A stretch of 64,000 nt of DNA from Anthropogastromicrobium sp050944455 (lineage in GTDB: Bacteria > Bacillota > Clostridia > Lachnospirales > Lachnospiraceae): assembly GCA_050944455.1 (NCBI GenBank), contig JBMNRC010000013.1, positions 20,367-84,366 on the forward strand, written 5' to 3'. Each line of letters starts with the position of its first letter. Positions within the stretch are counted from its first letter, which is position 1. The notes below the pieces were generated by a model. That model was not told the origin of the DNA. It did not search any database and worked only from the letters and a program-made list of their open reading frames with translations. Position numbers and translations under genes: made by a program. Positions 17,063 through 25,090 of this stretch are shown here, in pieces.

Positions 17063-17965
17063 ATGAGCAGTAAAACCTCTCTTTTTGACATCCCCATGCA
17101 TACCCCTCTCGTCTACCACATGACCGGCAAGTTTGAAGCGCCGGACGATCACTGGCAGCACCAGGATTTTGACCTGACCGATTTCGAGCTGATCATCATG
17201 ACGGAAGGCGTTCTTTACATGGGTTACCGGAACCAGCATTACGAAGTCCACAGCGATGAGTATCTTCTGCTTCCTCCGGCGGAAGCGCCGGACAACCGGC
17301 GCATCGGATACAAGCCGGCTTACTGTTCTTTTTACTGGCTTCACTTTATGCCCACGCAGCCGTTCTTTACGAGGACAATGAACAGTGAGGATATCGCCTC
17401 GGCTCTTCAGCTCCACAGCACCATATCCGCCGAAAATATCCTGATTCCGATTCAGGGAAAAGTTCCCAACAGGGACAAGATGGTCTTTCTGATGAAGCAG
17501 CTGCAGAACGACGTCCGCACGGACTACTGCAGCCTCACGCTGGGCTACGAAACGTCCAGCATTCTGTGCCAGCTCGGGGATCAGGTTGCGCGCGAGTCCT
17601 CCACCCGGAATTCGCCGGACAGCCAGAAGCAGATCTTTTCGGATATCATTGACTTTATCCGCCTGAATAACAACGTGTACCTTACGGTTGCCGACGTCGC
17701 GGCCAAATTCGGGTACAACGAGGGGTATCTCAGCCATACCTTCACCCGCTACACCGGGATGACGCTCAAGCAGTATATCCTCAAGCTCAAGATGGACGAG
17801 GCCAACCGGCTGCTCTGCGACACCAACCTGTCCATCACCGAAGTCGCGCAGGCCATTGGCTACAGGGACGTGCACAATTTTTCCAGGTTTTATAAAAAGT
17901 ATACGGGCATCACGCCGTCAGATTACCGCAAGACCTACGCGAAAAGGCTGCTGTACCACGTCTGA
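17063..17965 (+). CDS. AraC family transcriptional regulator
   Basis: 300 residues from the ATG at 17063 behind GAGGGAG. The N-terminal half has the cupin-like pattern of sugar-sensing AraC proteins (DFELIIMTEGVLYMGYR, HSDEYLLLPPAE, near residues 37-75). The C-terminal 100 residues hold two helix-turn-helix units (LTVADVAAKFGYNEGYLSHTF; SITEVAQAIGYRDVHNFSRFY). It has no receiver domain, so it should bind its effector directly. It lies between a divergent sugar importer operon and a convergent alpha-L-fucosidase gene, and probably activates both. Confidence 0.93.
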   Translation: MSSKTSLFDIPMHTPLVYHMTGKFEAPDDHWQHQDFDLTDFELIIMTEGVLYMGYRNQHYEVHSDEYLLLPPAEAPDNRRIGYKPAYCSFYWLHFMPTQPFFTRTMNSEDIASALQLHSTISAENILIPIQGKVPNRDKMVFLMKQLQNDVRTDYCSLTLGYETSSILCQLGDQVARESSTRNSPDSQKQIFSDIIDFIRLNNNVYLTVADVAAKFGYNEGYLSHTFTRYTGMTLKQYILKLKMDEANRLLCDTNLSITEVAQAIGYRDVHNFSRFYKKYTGITPSDYRKTYAKRLLYHV

Positions 17966-18019
17966 CAGGGATCAACTGCTTCCGCGCCTTCGGCCGGCAG
18001 GCTGAAACCCATATAAAAA

Positions 18020-18053
18020 CGGCGCCGGAAAACCGGCGCCGAAATTTTTTATT
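18020..18053. terminator. Bidirectional terminator between regulator and fucosidase genes
   Basis: CGGCGCCGG (18020-18028) pairs with CCGGCGCCG (18033-18041) around AAAA. Plus strand: AAATTTTTTATT follows. Minus strand: GTTTTTAT follows. It therefore can end both convergent transcripts. Confidence 0.88.
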
Positions 18054-18153
18054 TACGGCTGTCTGGGGCAGCAGAGTGAAAGGTCCGCAAAACGGCTCCT
18101 TCCGCCAGGGCCATCAGGACAAATGTCCGAAAGCGGGCGCACAGGCGGCCGGA

Positions 18154-19641
18154 TCAGCGGAACGAAAGCTCGAAGACCACCGGGTAATCGGTTTTGATGC
18201 CGTCCGCGCGGAGCTTCATGCCCTCCTCGGAATTTTCATACTCCACTTTCACATCGTCGTATCCAAGCACTCTCACCTGATCGATCACTTCGTTGAAATC
18301 GGACTGGGAGGCCGCGACTTTGGTGTGCAGCGACTTTACGGTCACCATGCCGCTCTCCGGCCACTTCAGCGCGAACACGTAGAGCTTCCCGTTGTTGATC
18401 GTGAAGCGGAAGTCCTCCGAGGTGTAGGAAGTGTCCTTCGCGTCGGCGAAAGCGCCTTCCTTGGCCTTTGTGGGACCTTCGCCCTGGATTCTCCACGGGC
18501 GGCTGCCGTAGATGGCGTCGCTGTTGGCCTTCATCCAGCGGCCGATCGCCTTCAGCACGGCGGTATCCTCCTCCGTGAACGTGCCGTCCGGCTTCGGGCC
18601 GACATTCAGCAGCATGCAGCCGTTCTTCGCGAGGGCGTCGACAAAGTCGTAGATGATGACATTGGGCTTCTTGAAATCATTGTTTTCGGTGTAGCCCCAG
18701 GAATTCTTCGCGATCGCGGTATCCGTCTGCCACGGGAACGGCTGGGCGTTCGCGAACTGCCCGCGCTCCAGGTCGACGGTGGAAACGCCGTAGGGATAGG
18801 AATCGCACTTGCTGACGATCATGACTTCCTCTCCCCATTTCTCCGCCTGGTTGTAGTAATACGCGGCGATCTTCTTCAGATAGGGCCTCGCCGTCTCATG
18901 CATGGTCATCCAGTCGAAGTACAGCTGATGCGGATGGAAGCGGTCGATGATCTCGATGGTGCGGATCATCCAGTCCGTCAGATACTCCTCGGTCGGATAC
19001 GGCTCGGCCTTCCTGTTCTGGAGGTCCTTGCTGTCCACGCGGAGAGCCGGCCAGTAAATGTCGCCCTTCTTCTGCGCGTTCGCGGGAACGTCCGAATCGA
19101 AATCCCTGCCGTAGCCGAAGAAGAACCAGTGCTCGATGCGGTGGCTGGAAGCGCAGTTGACGATGCCCTGCTTTTTCATCTCCTCGGTGAGCTCGCCGAC
19201 GACGTCCCTGTGCGGGCCCATTTCGGCGGCGTTCCAGTGGGACAGCTCACTCCTGTACATCTGGAATCCGTCGTGGTGCTCGGCGACCGGAACCACGTAT
19301 CTTGCCCCGGCCTCCTTAAAGAGGTCGATCCATGCCTTCGGGTCGAACTTCTCCGCTTTGAACATCGGGATGAAATCCTTGTAGCCGAAATCCTTCTGCG
19401 GGCCGTAGGTCTTCACATGATGCTCAAACTCGGGGGTTCCCTGAATGTACATGCTGCGGGGATACCACTCGTTGCCGAAGCCTGGAACGCTATAAACGCC
19501 CCAGTGAATGAAAATGCCGAATTTGGCGTCCCTGAACCACTTCGGGGTAGGATGCTTTGAAAGGCTCGCCCAGTCCTCGGTATAGGGGCCTTCCTTGATG
19601 CCGTCCTCAATGTGCTTCAGCCATTTCTGCGTGTCATACAT
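18154..19641 (-). CDS. Alpha-L-fucosidase, glycoside hydrolase family 29, cytoplasmic
   Basis: 495 residues. I take the ATG at 19641, eight bases behind AGGAGG; a GTG directly before it is a less likely start. Family 29 motifs are clear: KFGIFIHWGVYSVP (40-53), AEHHDGFQMY (120-129), and YFDWM with probable nucleophile Asp243. The C-terminal 130 residues form a beta-sandwich-like domain. No signal peptide is seen, so it works inside the cell and cleaves terminal alpha-fucose from imported glycans. The divergent sugar importer and AraC gene are its likely partners; FucO at 61631 could reduce lactaldehyde made from the released fucose. No fucose isomerase, kinase or aldolase is in the window. 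Confidence 0.93.
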   Translation of the reverse strand: MYDTQKWLKHIEDGIKEGPYTEDWASLSKHPTPKWFRDAKFGIFIHWGVYSVPGFGNEWYPRSMYIQGTPEFEHHVKTYGPQKDFGYKDFIPMFKAEKFDPKAWIDLFKEAGARYVVPVAEHHDGFQMYRSELSHWNAAEMGPHRDVVGELTEEMKKQGIVNCASSHRIEHWFFFGYGRDFDSDVPANAQKKGDIYWPALRVDSKDLQNRKAEPYPTEEYLTDWMIRTIEIIDRFHPHQLYFDWMTMHETARPYLKKIAAYYYNQAEKWGEEVMIVSKCDSYPYGVSTVDLERGQFANAQPFPWQTDTAIAKNSWGYTENNDFKKPNVIIYDFVDALAKNGCMLLNVGPKPDGTFTEEDTAVLKAIGRWMKANSDAIYGSRPWRIQGEGPTKAKEGAFADAKDTSYTSEDFRFTINNGKLYVFALKWPESGMVTVKSLHTKVAASQSDFNEVIDQVRVLGYDDVKVEYENSEEGMKLRADGIKTDYPVVFELSFR

Positions 19642-19668
19642 CACTCTTACCTCCTGGTATTCAACTGA

Positions 19669-19737
19669 TGTTTTATGCTTTATCTGGCATTCTGTTTATG
19701 CTATGTATGGCATTGATCTGATGCGTTGTATGGCATT
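19669..19737 (-). repeat. Three 23-base direct repeats upstream of the fucosidase gene
   Basis: Read on the minus strand, AATGCCA begins units at 19737, 19714 and 19691, each 23 bases long and continuing with a (T/G)A(C/T)A..GCAT core. The last unit ends 28 bases before the fucosidase ATG. Such helically phased direct repeats are typical of AraC-family binding sites, but this is inference. Confidence 0.65.
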
Positions 19738-19840
19738 TTGCCTGACGCTCTGTTTCTGCCCGCACAGTTGTCTGCCCGATACTGTGCGCGGCATTTGTTT
19801 CCTGTTTTTCAGCGCCCGGTACCGGCGGATGCCGCGCCGT

Positions 19841-21079
19841 TTAATCGAATCTCTCGTCGATCACTCTCGCCGTCTTCTTGGTGCTGCGCGGCAGAACGCC
19901 GGTCTCAACCACCTTGACAATCGGGGTGAAACCGATCCTACTCTTGACCTCCGCCGCGATGCGGTCGGCCAGGTCGGCGAAATCGGTGTGCCCGGAAAGT
20001 GCCTCGACGTACAGACGCATGGTGTCCCTGCCGTCCAGGTGCGAAATGCGGATCTGGTACTCGCTGGAAACCTCCGGGAAGGTTCCGATGATCTCCTCGA
20101 TCTGGGACGGGAACACGTTGACGCCCTTGATCTTCATCATGTCGTCGGTTCTGCCCTGGATGGAATCGATGCGCGGATAATGGCTTCCGCACTTGCACTC
20201 GCCCGGAATGATCCGGGAAAGATCGTGGGTGCGGTAGCGGATCAGCGGCGCGCCTTCCTTGACCAGCGTGGTGATAACGATCTCGCCGAATTCGCCGTCC
20301 GGAACATTCTCGCCGGTCTTCGGGTCGATGATTTCCAGGTAGATGTAATCATCCCAGTAATGCATGCCCTCGTTATATTTACAGTTGATGCCGATGCCGG
20401 GGCCGTAGATCTCGGTAAGCCCATAGATATCGTAGAGCTCGATGCCCAGGCTGCTCGCGATCTTGTCGCGCATCTTTTTGCTCCAGCGCTCCGAGCCGAT
20501 CACGCCCTTTTTCAGGCAGATCCTGTCCTTCAGGCCTCTCTTCTCGATCTCCTCCGCCAGAAGCAGCGCATAGCTGGAAGTCGCGCAGATAACCGTGCTC
20601 TTCATGGCCTGCATCATTTCCAGCTGTTTTTCGGTGTTGCCGGGGCCCATCGGGATAGCCATGGCGCCGAGGCGCTCGGCCCCGGCCTGGAAGCCGATGC
20701 CCGCCGTCCACAGGCCGTAGCCCGGGGTGATCTGGACGCGGTCCATGTTGGTGACGCCCGCGAACTCGAAGCATCTCGCGAACTGGATCGCCCAGTCATC
20801 GACGTCCTTCTGGGTGTAGGGAATAATCACCGGCTTTCCGGTGGTTCCGGAGGAGGAATGGATGCGGACGATGTCCTTTTCCGGAGCCGTCATCAGACCC
20901 AGCGGATAGGCGTCGCGCAGGTCCTTTTTCTCCGAAAACGGAAGCTTTTTGAAGTCTTCCGGGGAATGGACCTCGTGAATGCCGGCTGTCTCCAGCTTTT
21001 TGCCGTAAAAGCTCCCGGACTTCTCCAGGGCCCGGATCCTGTCGTTGACCTGTTCGATCTGCTTTGCACTGATTTCCAT
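19841..21079 (-). CDS. paaK: Phenylacetate-CoA ligase family AMP-forming enzyme
   Basis: 412 residues from the ATG at 21079 behind GGAGGAGAACAGGT. The adenylate-forming P-loop SSSGTTGKP is at 75-83; further family motifs are YGLTEIYGPG near 225 and YRTHDLSRI near 300. The C-terminal domain matches AMP-binding_C_2. It activates an aryl acetate, such as phenylacetate or indoleacetate, to its CoA thioester, or runs the other way to make ATP. It is the last gene of an iorA-iorB-paaK unit, which points to aromatic amino acid fermentation through aryl-pyruvates. Confidence 0.92.
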   Translation of the reverse strand: MEISAKQIEQVNDRIRALEKSGSFYGKKLETAGIHEVHSPEDFKKLPFSEKKDLRDAYPLGLMTAPEKDIVRIHSSSGTTGKPVIIPYTQKDVDDWAIQFARCFEFAGVTNMDRVQITPGYGLWTAGIGFQAGAERLGAMAIPMGPGNTEKQLEMMQAMKSTVICATSSYALLLAEEIEKRGLKDRICLKKGVIGSERWSKKMRDKIASSLGIELYDIYGLTEIYGPGIGINCKYNEGMHYWDDYIYLEIIDPKTGENVPDGEFGEIVITTLVKEGAPLIRYRTHDLSRIIPGECKCGSHYPRIDSIQGRTDDMMKIKGVNVFPSQIEEIIGTFPEVSSEYQIRISHLDGRDTMRLYVEALSGHTDFADLADRIAAEVKSRIGFTPIVKVVETGVLPRSTKKTARVIDERFD

Positions 21080-21203
21080 ACCTGTTCTCCTCCGCTGCCG
21101 CGTTCCGGCAGCCTTCTGTTTCCCTGTACAGTGGCGTTGGTTTCCTGCTGTTTGCTGAGATTCCCTTACTGCTTTCTGATATTTCCCTGCCCGTTCCCGC
21201 GCC

Positions 21204-21791
21204 TCAGGCCCGGTTCCCGGCCGCAAGGTCGACCGCCCGAAGGTTCATCTCGTGGTACTTCGGGGCTAGCTGCCTGCGGATGGCGTCTTTGAGCCCGTCC
21301 ACGCTGATCCCGAGTTCCCCGGTCGCGGCCGCTCCCGCGAGAAGCACGATATTCAGCACGCGGGCGGAACCGCACTGGCGGCAGATTTCCTCCCCGTCGA
21401 TCACGCGCAGGTTTTTCACGTGCTTTTTGAGATACTCAAGACACTCCGTCCCGTCGTAGGCAGAGTTCCCCAGCATGGCCTCCACCGGTTTTACGGCGCG
21501 GCTGTTGACAATGGCGGCGCCGTCCGGCTTCAGAAAGTCCAGGCAGCGCACGGCCTCCGCCGGCTCAAAGGCGATCAGCACATCCGCCGCGCCCTTCGGG
21601 ATCAGCGGCGACCAGATTTTCGAGTCGGAAATCCGCACATGGCTCACCACGCTGCCGCCGCGCTGCGCCATCCCGATGGTCTCGGCCGTTTTGACGTTAT
21701 AGCCCTCCTCCATGCCCGAGAGGGCGATGATTCTGGAAGCGCGGACGGTTCCCTGCCCGCCGACGCCGCATAATAGACAATCTTTTTTCAT
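21204..21791 (-). CDS. iorB: Indolepyruvate:ferredoxin oxidoreductase, beta subunit
   Basis: 195 residues from the ATG at 21791. It opens with MKKDCLLCGVGGQGTVRASR, the glycine-rich signature of the gamma/beta domain of 2-oxoacid:ferredoxin oxidoreductases. It continues with the usual RGGSVVSHVRISD motif near residue 45. With IorA, encoded 78 bases upstream, it forms the complex that decarboxylates indolepyruvate and other aryl-pyruvates to aryl-acetyl-CoA while reducing ferredoxin. The length is normal for IorB. Confidence 0.94.
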   Translation of the reverse strand: MKKDCLLCGVGGQGTVRASRIIALSGMEEGYNVKTAETIGMAQRGGSVVSHVRISDSKIWSPLIPKGAADVLIAFEPAEAVRCLDFLKPDGAAIVNSRAVKPVEAMLGNSAYDGTECLEYLKKHVKNLRVIDGEEICRQCGSARVLNIVLLAGAAATGELGISVDGLKDAIRRQLAPKYHEMNLRAVDLAAGNRA

Positions 21792-21869
21792 GGACAATTC
21801 CCCTCTGCTGGTACCGGATGCCGCGCGCCTGGCGTCAGGCCGCGGCTGGTTTTCCTCCGCGCGCACCGC

Positions 21870-23747
21870 TTATTCTTCCCTGCCGATCGCGCCGAACGGG
21901 CACACCTGGGCGCAGAGGCCGCAGCCGTAGCACAGCGTCATGTCGATCAGGGCCTTCGGTTTTCCGCCCTCATTTTTCCCGGGCGTCAGCGAAATCGCCG
22001 GGCAGCCGATCTCCGTCACGCATCTGCGGCAGGAGCGGCACTTGTCCGGGTCGACCGCGTAAGCGGCCGACGGCTTCTCGATGGCGATGCACGGCGCCTT
22101 GAAAATGATGGCCCGCACTCCGGGGAGCGCCGCCGCCCTCTTTACGGCGTCCACCGCCTTTTCCAGGTCGAACGGATTGACCGTCTCGACAAATTCGAGG
22201 CCGATTCCGCGCAGGATCTTTTCAATGGAAACCGCGGCCGCCACATCCTCGCGGATTCCCTTCCGCTTCATCTCGTAAAAATTCATCATGGTCAGCCCGG
22301 TGCCGGGGTGCGGCTGATGGCCGGTCATGGCCGTGGTCGAGTTGTCCAGGACGATCAGAATAATATCGTTGTGGTTGTAAACCGCATTGACCACGCCGGT
22401 GATTCCGGAGGCGAAGAACGTGGAATCCCCGATAAAGGAGAACGCCGTGGTGTCGGGTTCGACGCAGCGGATTCCCTGGGCGATGGTGACGTCCGCGCCC
22501 ATGCACAGGCAGGTGTCCACCATGTCGAGCGGCTTCGCGTTCCCGAGCGTATAGCAGCCGATATCGCCGGAGAACACCGCTTTCTTTCCCTTCATCGCCG
22601 TCTTGACAGCGTAGAAGGAAGCGCGGTGCGGGCACCCGGCGCAGAGCACCGGCGGCCGCTTCGGGATTTCCACTTCAGGCCGCTTTGCGGCCGGCGGATC
22701 CTTCTCACCCGGCTTTCCGCCGATAAAGGCCGTCACATCGCGGAGGACGGTTTCCGGGGAATTCTCGCCGGCGAGCGGCGCGTATCCGTCGTGTTTTCCG
22801 TGGATCCGCACGTTCAGGTGATTTTTCCCGCAGGTATAGATCAGAGCCCGCTCGATCACCGGATCCAGCTCTTCCAGGCAGAGCACCTCATCACACCCGT
22901 CCAGGAAATCCAGCGCCGCCTTTTCCGGGAAGGGGAACGCGGTGCCCACGCGGAACAGGGACAGGTCTCCGATCTCCTGCTGTTCCAGCACTTCGTTGAG
23001 ATACGCCCAGGAGACGCCTCCGGCCGCGATGCCCCTGCGGACGCCGGAAACCGGCTTCTCCGGCCTGACGACCGTATTGAAGCGATAGCCGGACAGTTCC
23101 TCCCCGATCAGCGGATTGCGCTTTTCGACGCGGACGTGATTGCGGTAGGACGTCTGCGGAAAAACGACCCAGCGGGCTGTATCCTTCACGAAGCCCTCCG
23201 GGACATTCTTCTCATAACTGTCCGCCACGCTGATGGAAGCGCAGGCGTGGCAGATGCGCGTCGTCGGCCGGAAGAACACCGGCGTCCCGTATCTCTCCGA
23301 AAGCTCAAAGGCGTCCTTCATCATCTCGTAGGCTTCCTGGGGATCCGCGGGATCGAAAACCGGGATCTTGGAGAACATCGCGAACGTGCGAGTGTCCTGC
23401 TCCGTCTGCGAGGATATCGGCCCCGGGTCGTCCGCGACAGCGATCACCATCCCGCCTTTGACGCCCATGTAGGCCAGGCTCATCAGGGGATCCGCCGCGA
23501 CGTTCAGACCCACCTGCTTCATGGTCACCAGAACGCGCGCTCCGGCGTAGGCCGCGCCTGCCGCCACCTCCATCGCCGCTTTCTCGTTGACCGACCACTC
23601 CACGTGGATGGAGCCGTCAGTGTTGTTTTTCGCCACGGTTTCCAGGATCTCCGTCGACGGCGTTCCCGGATACCCGGCCGCCAGATTGATCCCGGCATGG
23701 ATCGCGCCCCACGCCGCGGCTTCGTTGCCCATCAGAAATTTTTTCAT
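21870..23747 (-). CDS. iorA: Indolepyruvate:ferredoxin oxidoreductase, alpha subunit
   Basis: 625 residues from the ATG at 23747, next to a GCGGGTAAAG site; a TTG six codons upstream is less likely. The N-terminus (MKKFLMGNEAAAWGAIHAG) and the thiamine diphosphate motif (GDSTFFASG ... NAVYNHNDIILIVLDN near 425-460) are typical. The C-terminal 60 residues hold two [4Fe-4S] motifs, CRSCRRC and CYGCGLCAQVC. It converts indolepyruvate or phenylpyruvate plus CoA into the aryl-acetyl-CoA and CO2 and feeds electrons to ferredoxin. It is the first gene of the iorA-iorB-paaK operon. Confidence 0.95.
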   Translation of the reverse strand: MKKFLMGNEAAAWGAIHAGINLAAGYPGTPSTEILETVAKNNTDGSIHVEWSVNEKAAMEVAAGAAYAGARVLVTMKQVGLNVAADPLMSLAYMGVKGGMVIAVADDPGPISSQTEQDTRTFAMFSKIPVFDPADPQEAYEMMKDAFELSERYGTPVFFRPTTRICHACASISVADSYEKNVPEGFVKDTARWVVFPQTSYRNHVRVEKRNPLIGEELSGYRFNTVVRPEKPVSGVRRGIAAGGVSWAYLNEVLEQQEIGDLSLFRVGTAFPFPEKAALDFLDGCDEVLCLEELDPVIERALIYTCGKNHLNVRIHGKHDGYAPLAGENSPETVLRDVTAFIGGKPGEKDPPAAKRPEVEIPKRPPVLCAGCPHRASFYAVKTAMKGKKAVFSGDIGCYTLGNAKPLDMVDTCLCMGADVTIAQGIRCVEPDTTAFSFIGDSTFFASGITGVVNAVYNHNDIILIVLDNSTTAMTGHQPHPGTGLTMMNFYEMKRKGIREDVAAAVSIEKILRGIGLEFVETVNPFDLEKAVDAVKRAAALPGVRAIIFKAPCIAIEKPSAAYAVDPDKCRSCRRCVTEIGCPAISLTPGKNEGGKPKALIDMTLCYGCGLCAQVCPFGAIGREE

Positions 23748-23839
23748 GTTCTTTACCCGCTTCAAAAGATTGTGTCTGTATCTGCTTCCTGATTTTCTGA
23801 GTTCCCTGCTTTTCTTCAGCCCGGACTGATTTTGACGCT

Positions 23840-23990
23840 CAGGCTGATTTCGCCGTCCAGGCTGATTTTCGCTGTTCAGGCTGATTTCGCCGACCAGGCT
23901 GATTTTCGCCGTCCAGGCTGATTTTCGCCGCCCAGGCTGATTTTCCGCCGCCCAGGCTGATTTTCCGCCGCCCAGGCTGATTTTCCGCCC
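23840..23990. repeat. Eight tandem copies of an 18-20 base unit upstream of iorA
   Basis: CAGGCTGATTT starts units at 23840, 23858, 23877, 23895, 23914, 23933, 23953 and 23973, each closed by CGCCG(T/C)C or a variant. Copies toward the distal end are longer and nearly identical, a sign of recent slippage. It fills the gap before iorA. No function can be read from it. Confidence 0.85.
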
Positions 23991-24021
23991 GCGAACCGCG
24001 GCCGGCGCTTCGCTGCCCGCT

Positions 24022-24044
24022 GCCCGCGCGTTCAGCGCGCGGGC
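24022..24044 (-). other. GC hairpin behind the DUF3899 gene
   Basis: GCCCGCGCG (24022-24030) pairs with CGCGCGGGC (24036-24044). No U-run follows on the minus strand, so termination by it is doubtful. Confidence 0.4.
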
Positions 24045-24080
24045 GGGTGATGAATCAATGATCCGCGCCTGTGTCCCGGA

Positions 24081-24497
24081 TCAGAACTGCCCCGACATCA
24101 GCAGGAACAGTATGGACGCCAGGATGTCGATTCCCCCGACCGCCCACAGATGGCCGAGTTTTTTCGGCTTTCCCGAGTGTTTCAGCTGGCGGTAGTCAAA
24201 AAAGGTTTTCGGTCCGGTGTCCTCCGAGGGATCCTTCCTGCGGATGCGGAACACTTTTCTGAAGCAGTGGAAACTGTAGCCGAAAATATCGAAAAAACCG
24301 CCGTCCGAGACAAAAGCCAGCGCCGCGGCGGAGAGAATGCACGCCCCGGCCACGAAAAAGCCGTCCGAGAGAGCCGCCGCCTGATCTGTAAACTGCGTGC
24401 GCGACAGGAAGTCCCGGTTGAACAGCACAAGAATCGTGATTACCGCGCTGATCACGATGGTGATAATCCACTTCAGATATGGCTTTTCCTTTTTCAA
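24081..24497 (-). CDS. DUF3899-like small membrane protein
   Basis: 138 residues, function unknown. Three hydrophobic segments are seen: about 9-25, 43-65 and 118-134. The central FFVAGACILSAAALAFVSDGGFFDIFGYSF stretch (spread over residues 47-76) is what I recognise from DUF3899 proteins of Bacillota. A basic cytoplasmic stretch with RIRRKDPSE follows. It stands alone between the ior operon and the opp operon. I cannot assign a role. Confidence 0.8.
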   Translation of the reverse strand: MKKEKPYLKWIITIVISAVITILVLFNRDFLSRTQFTDQAAALSDGFFVAGACILSAAALAFVSDGGFFDIFGYSFHCFRKVFRIRRKDPSEDTGPKTFFDYRQLKHSGKPKKLGHLWAVGGIDILASILFLLMSGQF

Positions 24498-24700
24498 CGA
24501 ATGATCCTTTCCGATTTCAGCGAAATATCTATATCCTCCCGACAGGTTCCGCGGGAGACGGTTTCTTCGCGCACGGCCTGCCCATGTCTGATATCGTCAT
24601 GCCCGGCCGGATCCGGACGTTCCCGGATTCTTACGGCTGTCTGGTAAACTCCTGACATCATACCATTATTTTCGCCCGCGTAAAAGGGCCAAAAATAAAA

Positions 24701-24735
24701 GATCCCGCAGGACGTTTCTCACATCCCGCGGGATC
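24701..24735 (-). terminator. Terminator of the opp operon
   Basis: GATCCCGC (24701-24708) pairs with GCGGGATC (24728-24735); on the minus strand TTTTATTTTT follows directly. It lies about 360 bases behind oppF, beyond a tandem repeat. Confidence 0.75.
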
Positions 24736-24758
24736 CTGCCAGATCTGCTGATCCCTAT

Positions 24759-24882
24759 GATCAGCGGTTCGCTTCCGAATCTTCTCTGTGATCAGCGGTT
24801 CGCTTCCAGATCTTCTCTGCGATCAGCTGTTCACTTCTGAATCTTTTCTGTGATCAGCGATCCACTTCTGAATCTCTTTAAA
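24759..24882. repeat. Four-copy 31-base tandem repeat
   Basis: GATCAGCGGTTCGCTTC-type units start at 24759, 24790, 24821 and 24852, an exact 31-base period with a few substitutions toward the right. It lies between oppF and its terminator, so it would be transcribed with the operon. Confidence 0.88.
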
Positions 24883-25090
24883 TCTGTTTTGGATCTCTTT
24901 AAATCTCTTATAAATCTCTATTGCGTTCCCGCCGCGCCGGAATGATCGCCGCCCACAGTTCCTTCGCCCCGCTCCGACAAGCCTTTTTGCCTTCTCAGCG
25001 GTTTTGCGTGGGCCGGGCCTTCAGGCAGTTCTGCGTAGGCCGCCAGCGCCGTCTGCGCCGGCAGGTCTTTCCGGGCTTCAATGGCCGCGG

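Larger units (their letters stand above)
24498..25090. other. Gap behind the opp operon
   Basis: It contains the opp terminator (24701-24735) and a 31-base tandem repeat (24759-24882) followed by related AAATCTCTT-rich sequence to about 24920. The plus-strand frame that opens from 24921 into the opp region is a shadow of oppF and is not coding. Confidence 0.5.

Noticed and set aside
19595..21292. A 565-codon plus-strand frame opposite paaK
   Set aside because: No family features and antisense to an enzyme with an intact P-loop.
24759..24882. Possible CRISPR array
   Set aside because: Repeats are directly adjacent with no variable spacers, and no cas gene is near. The same holds for 40191-40400 and 63275-63548.
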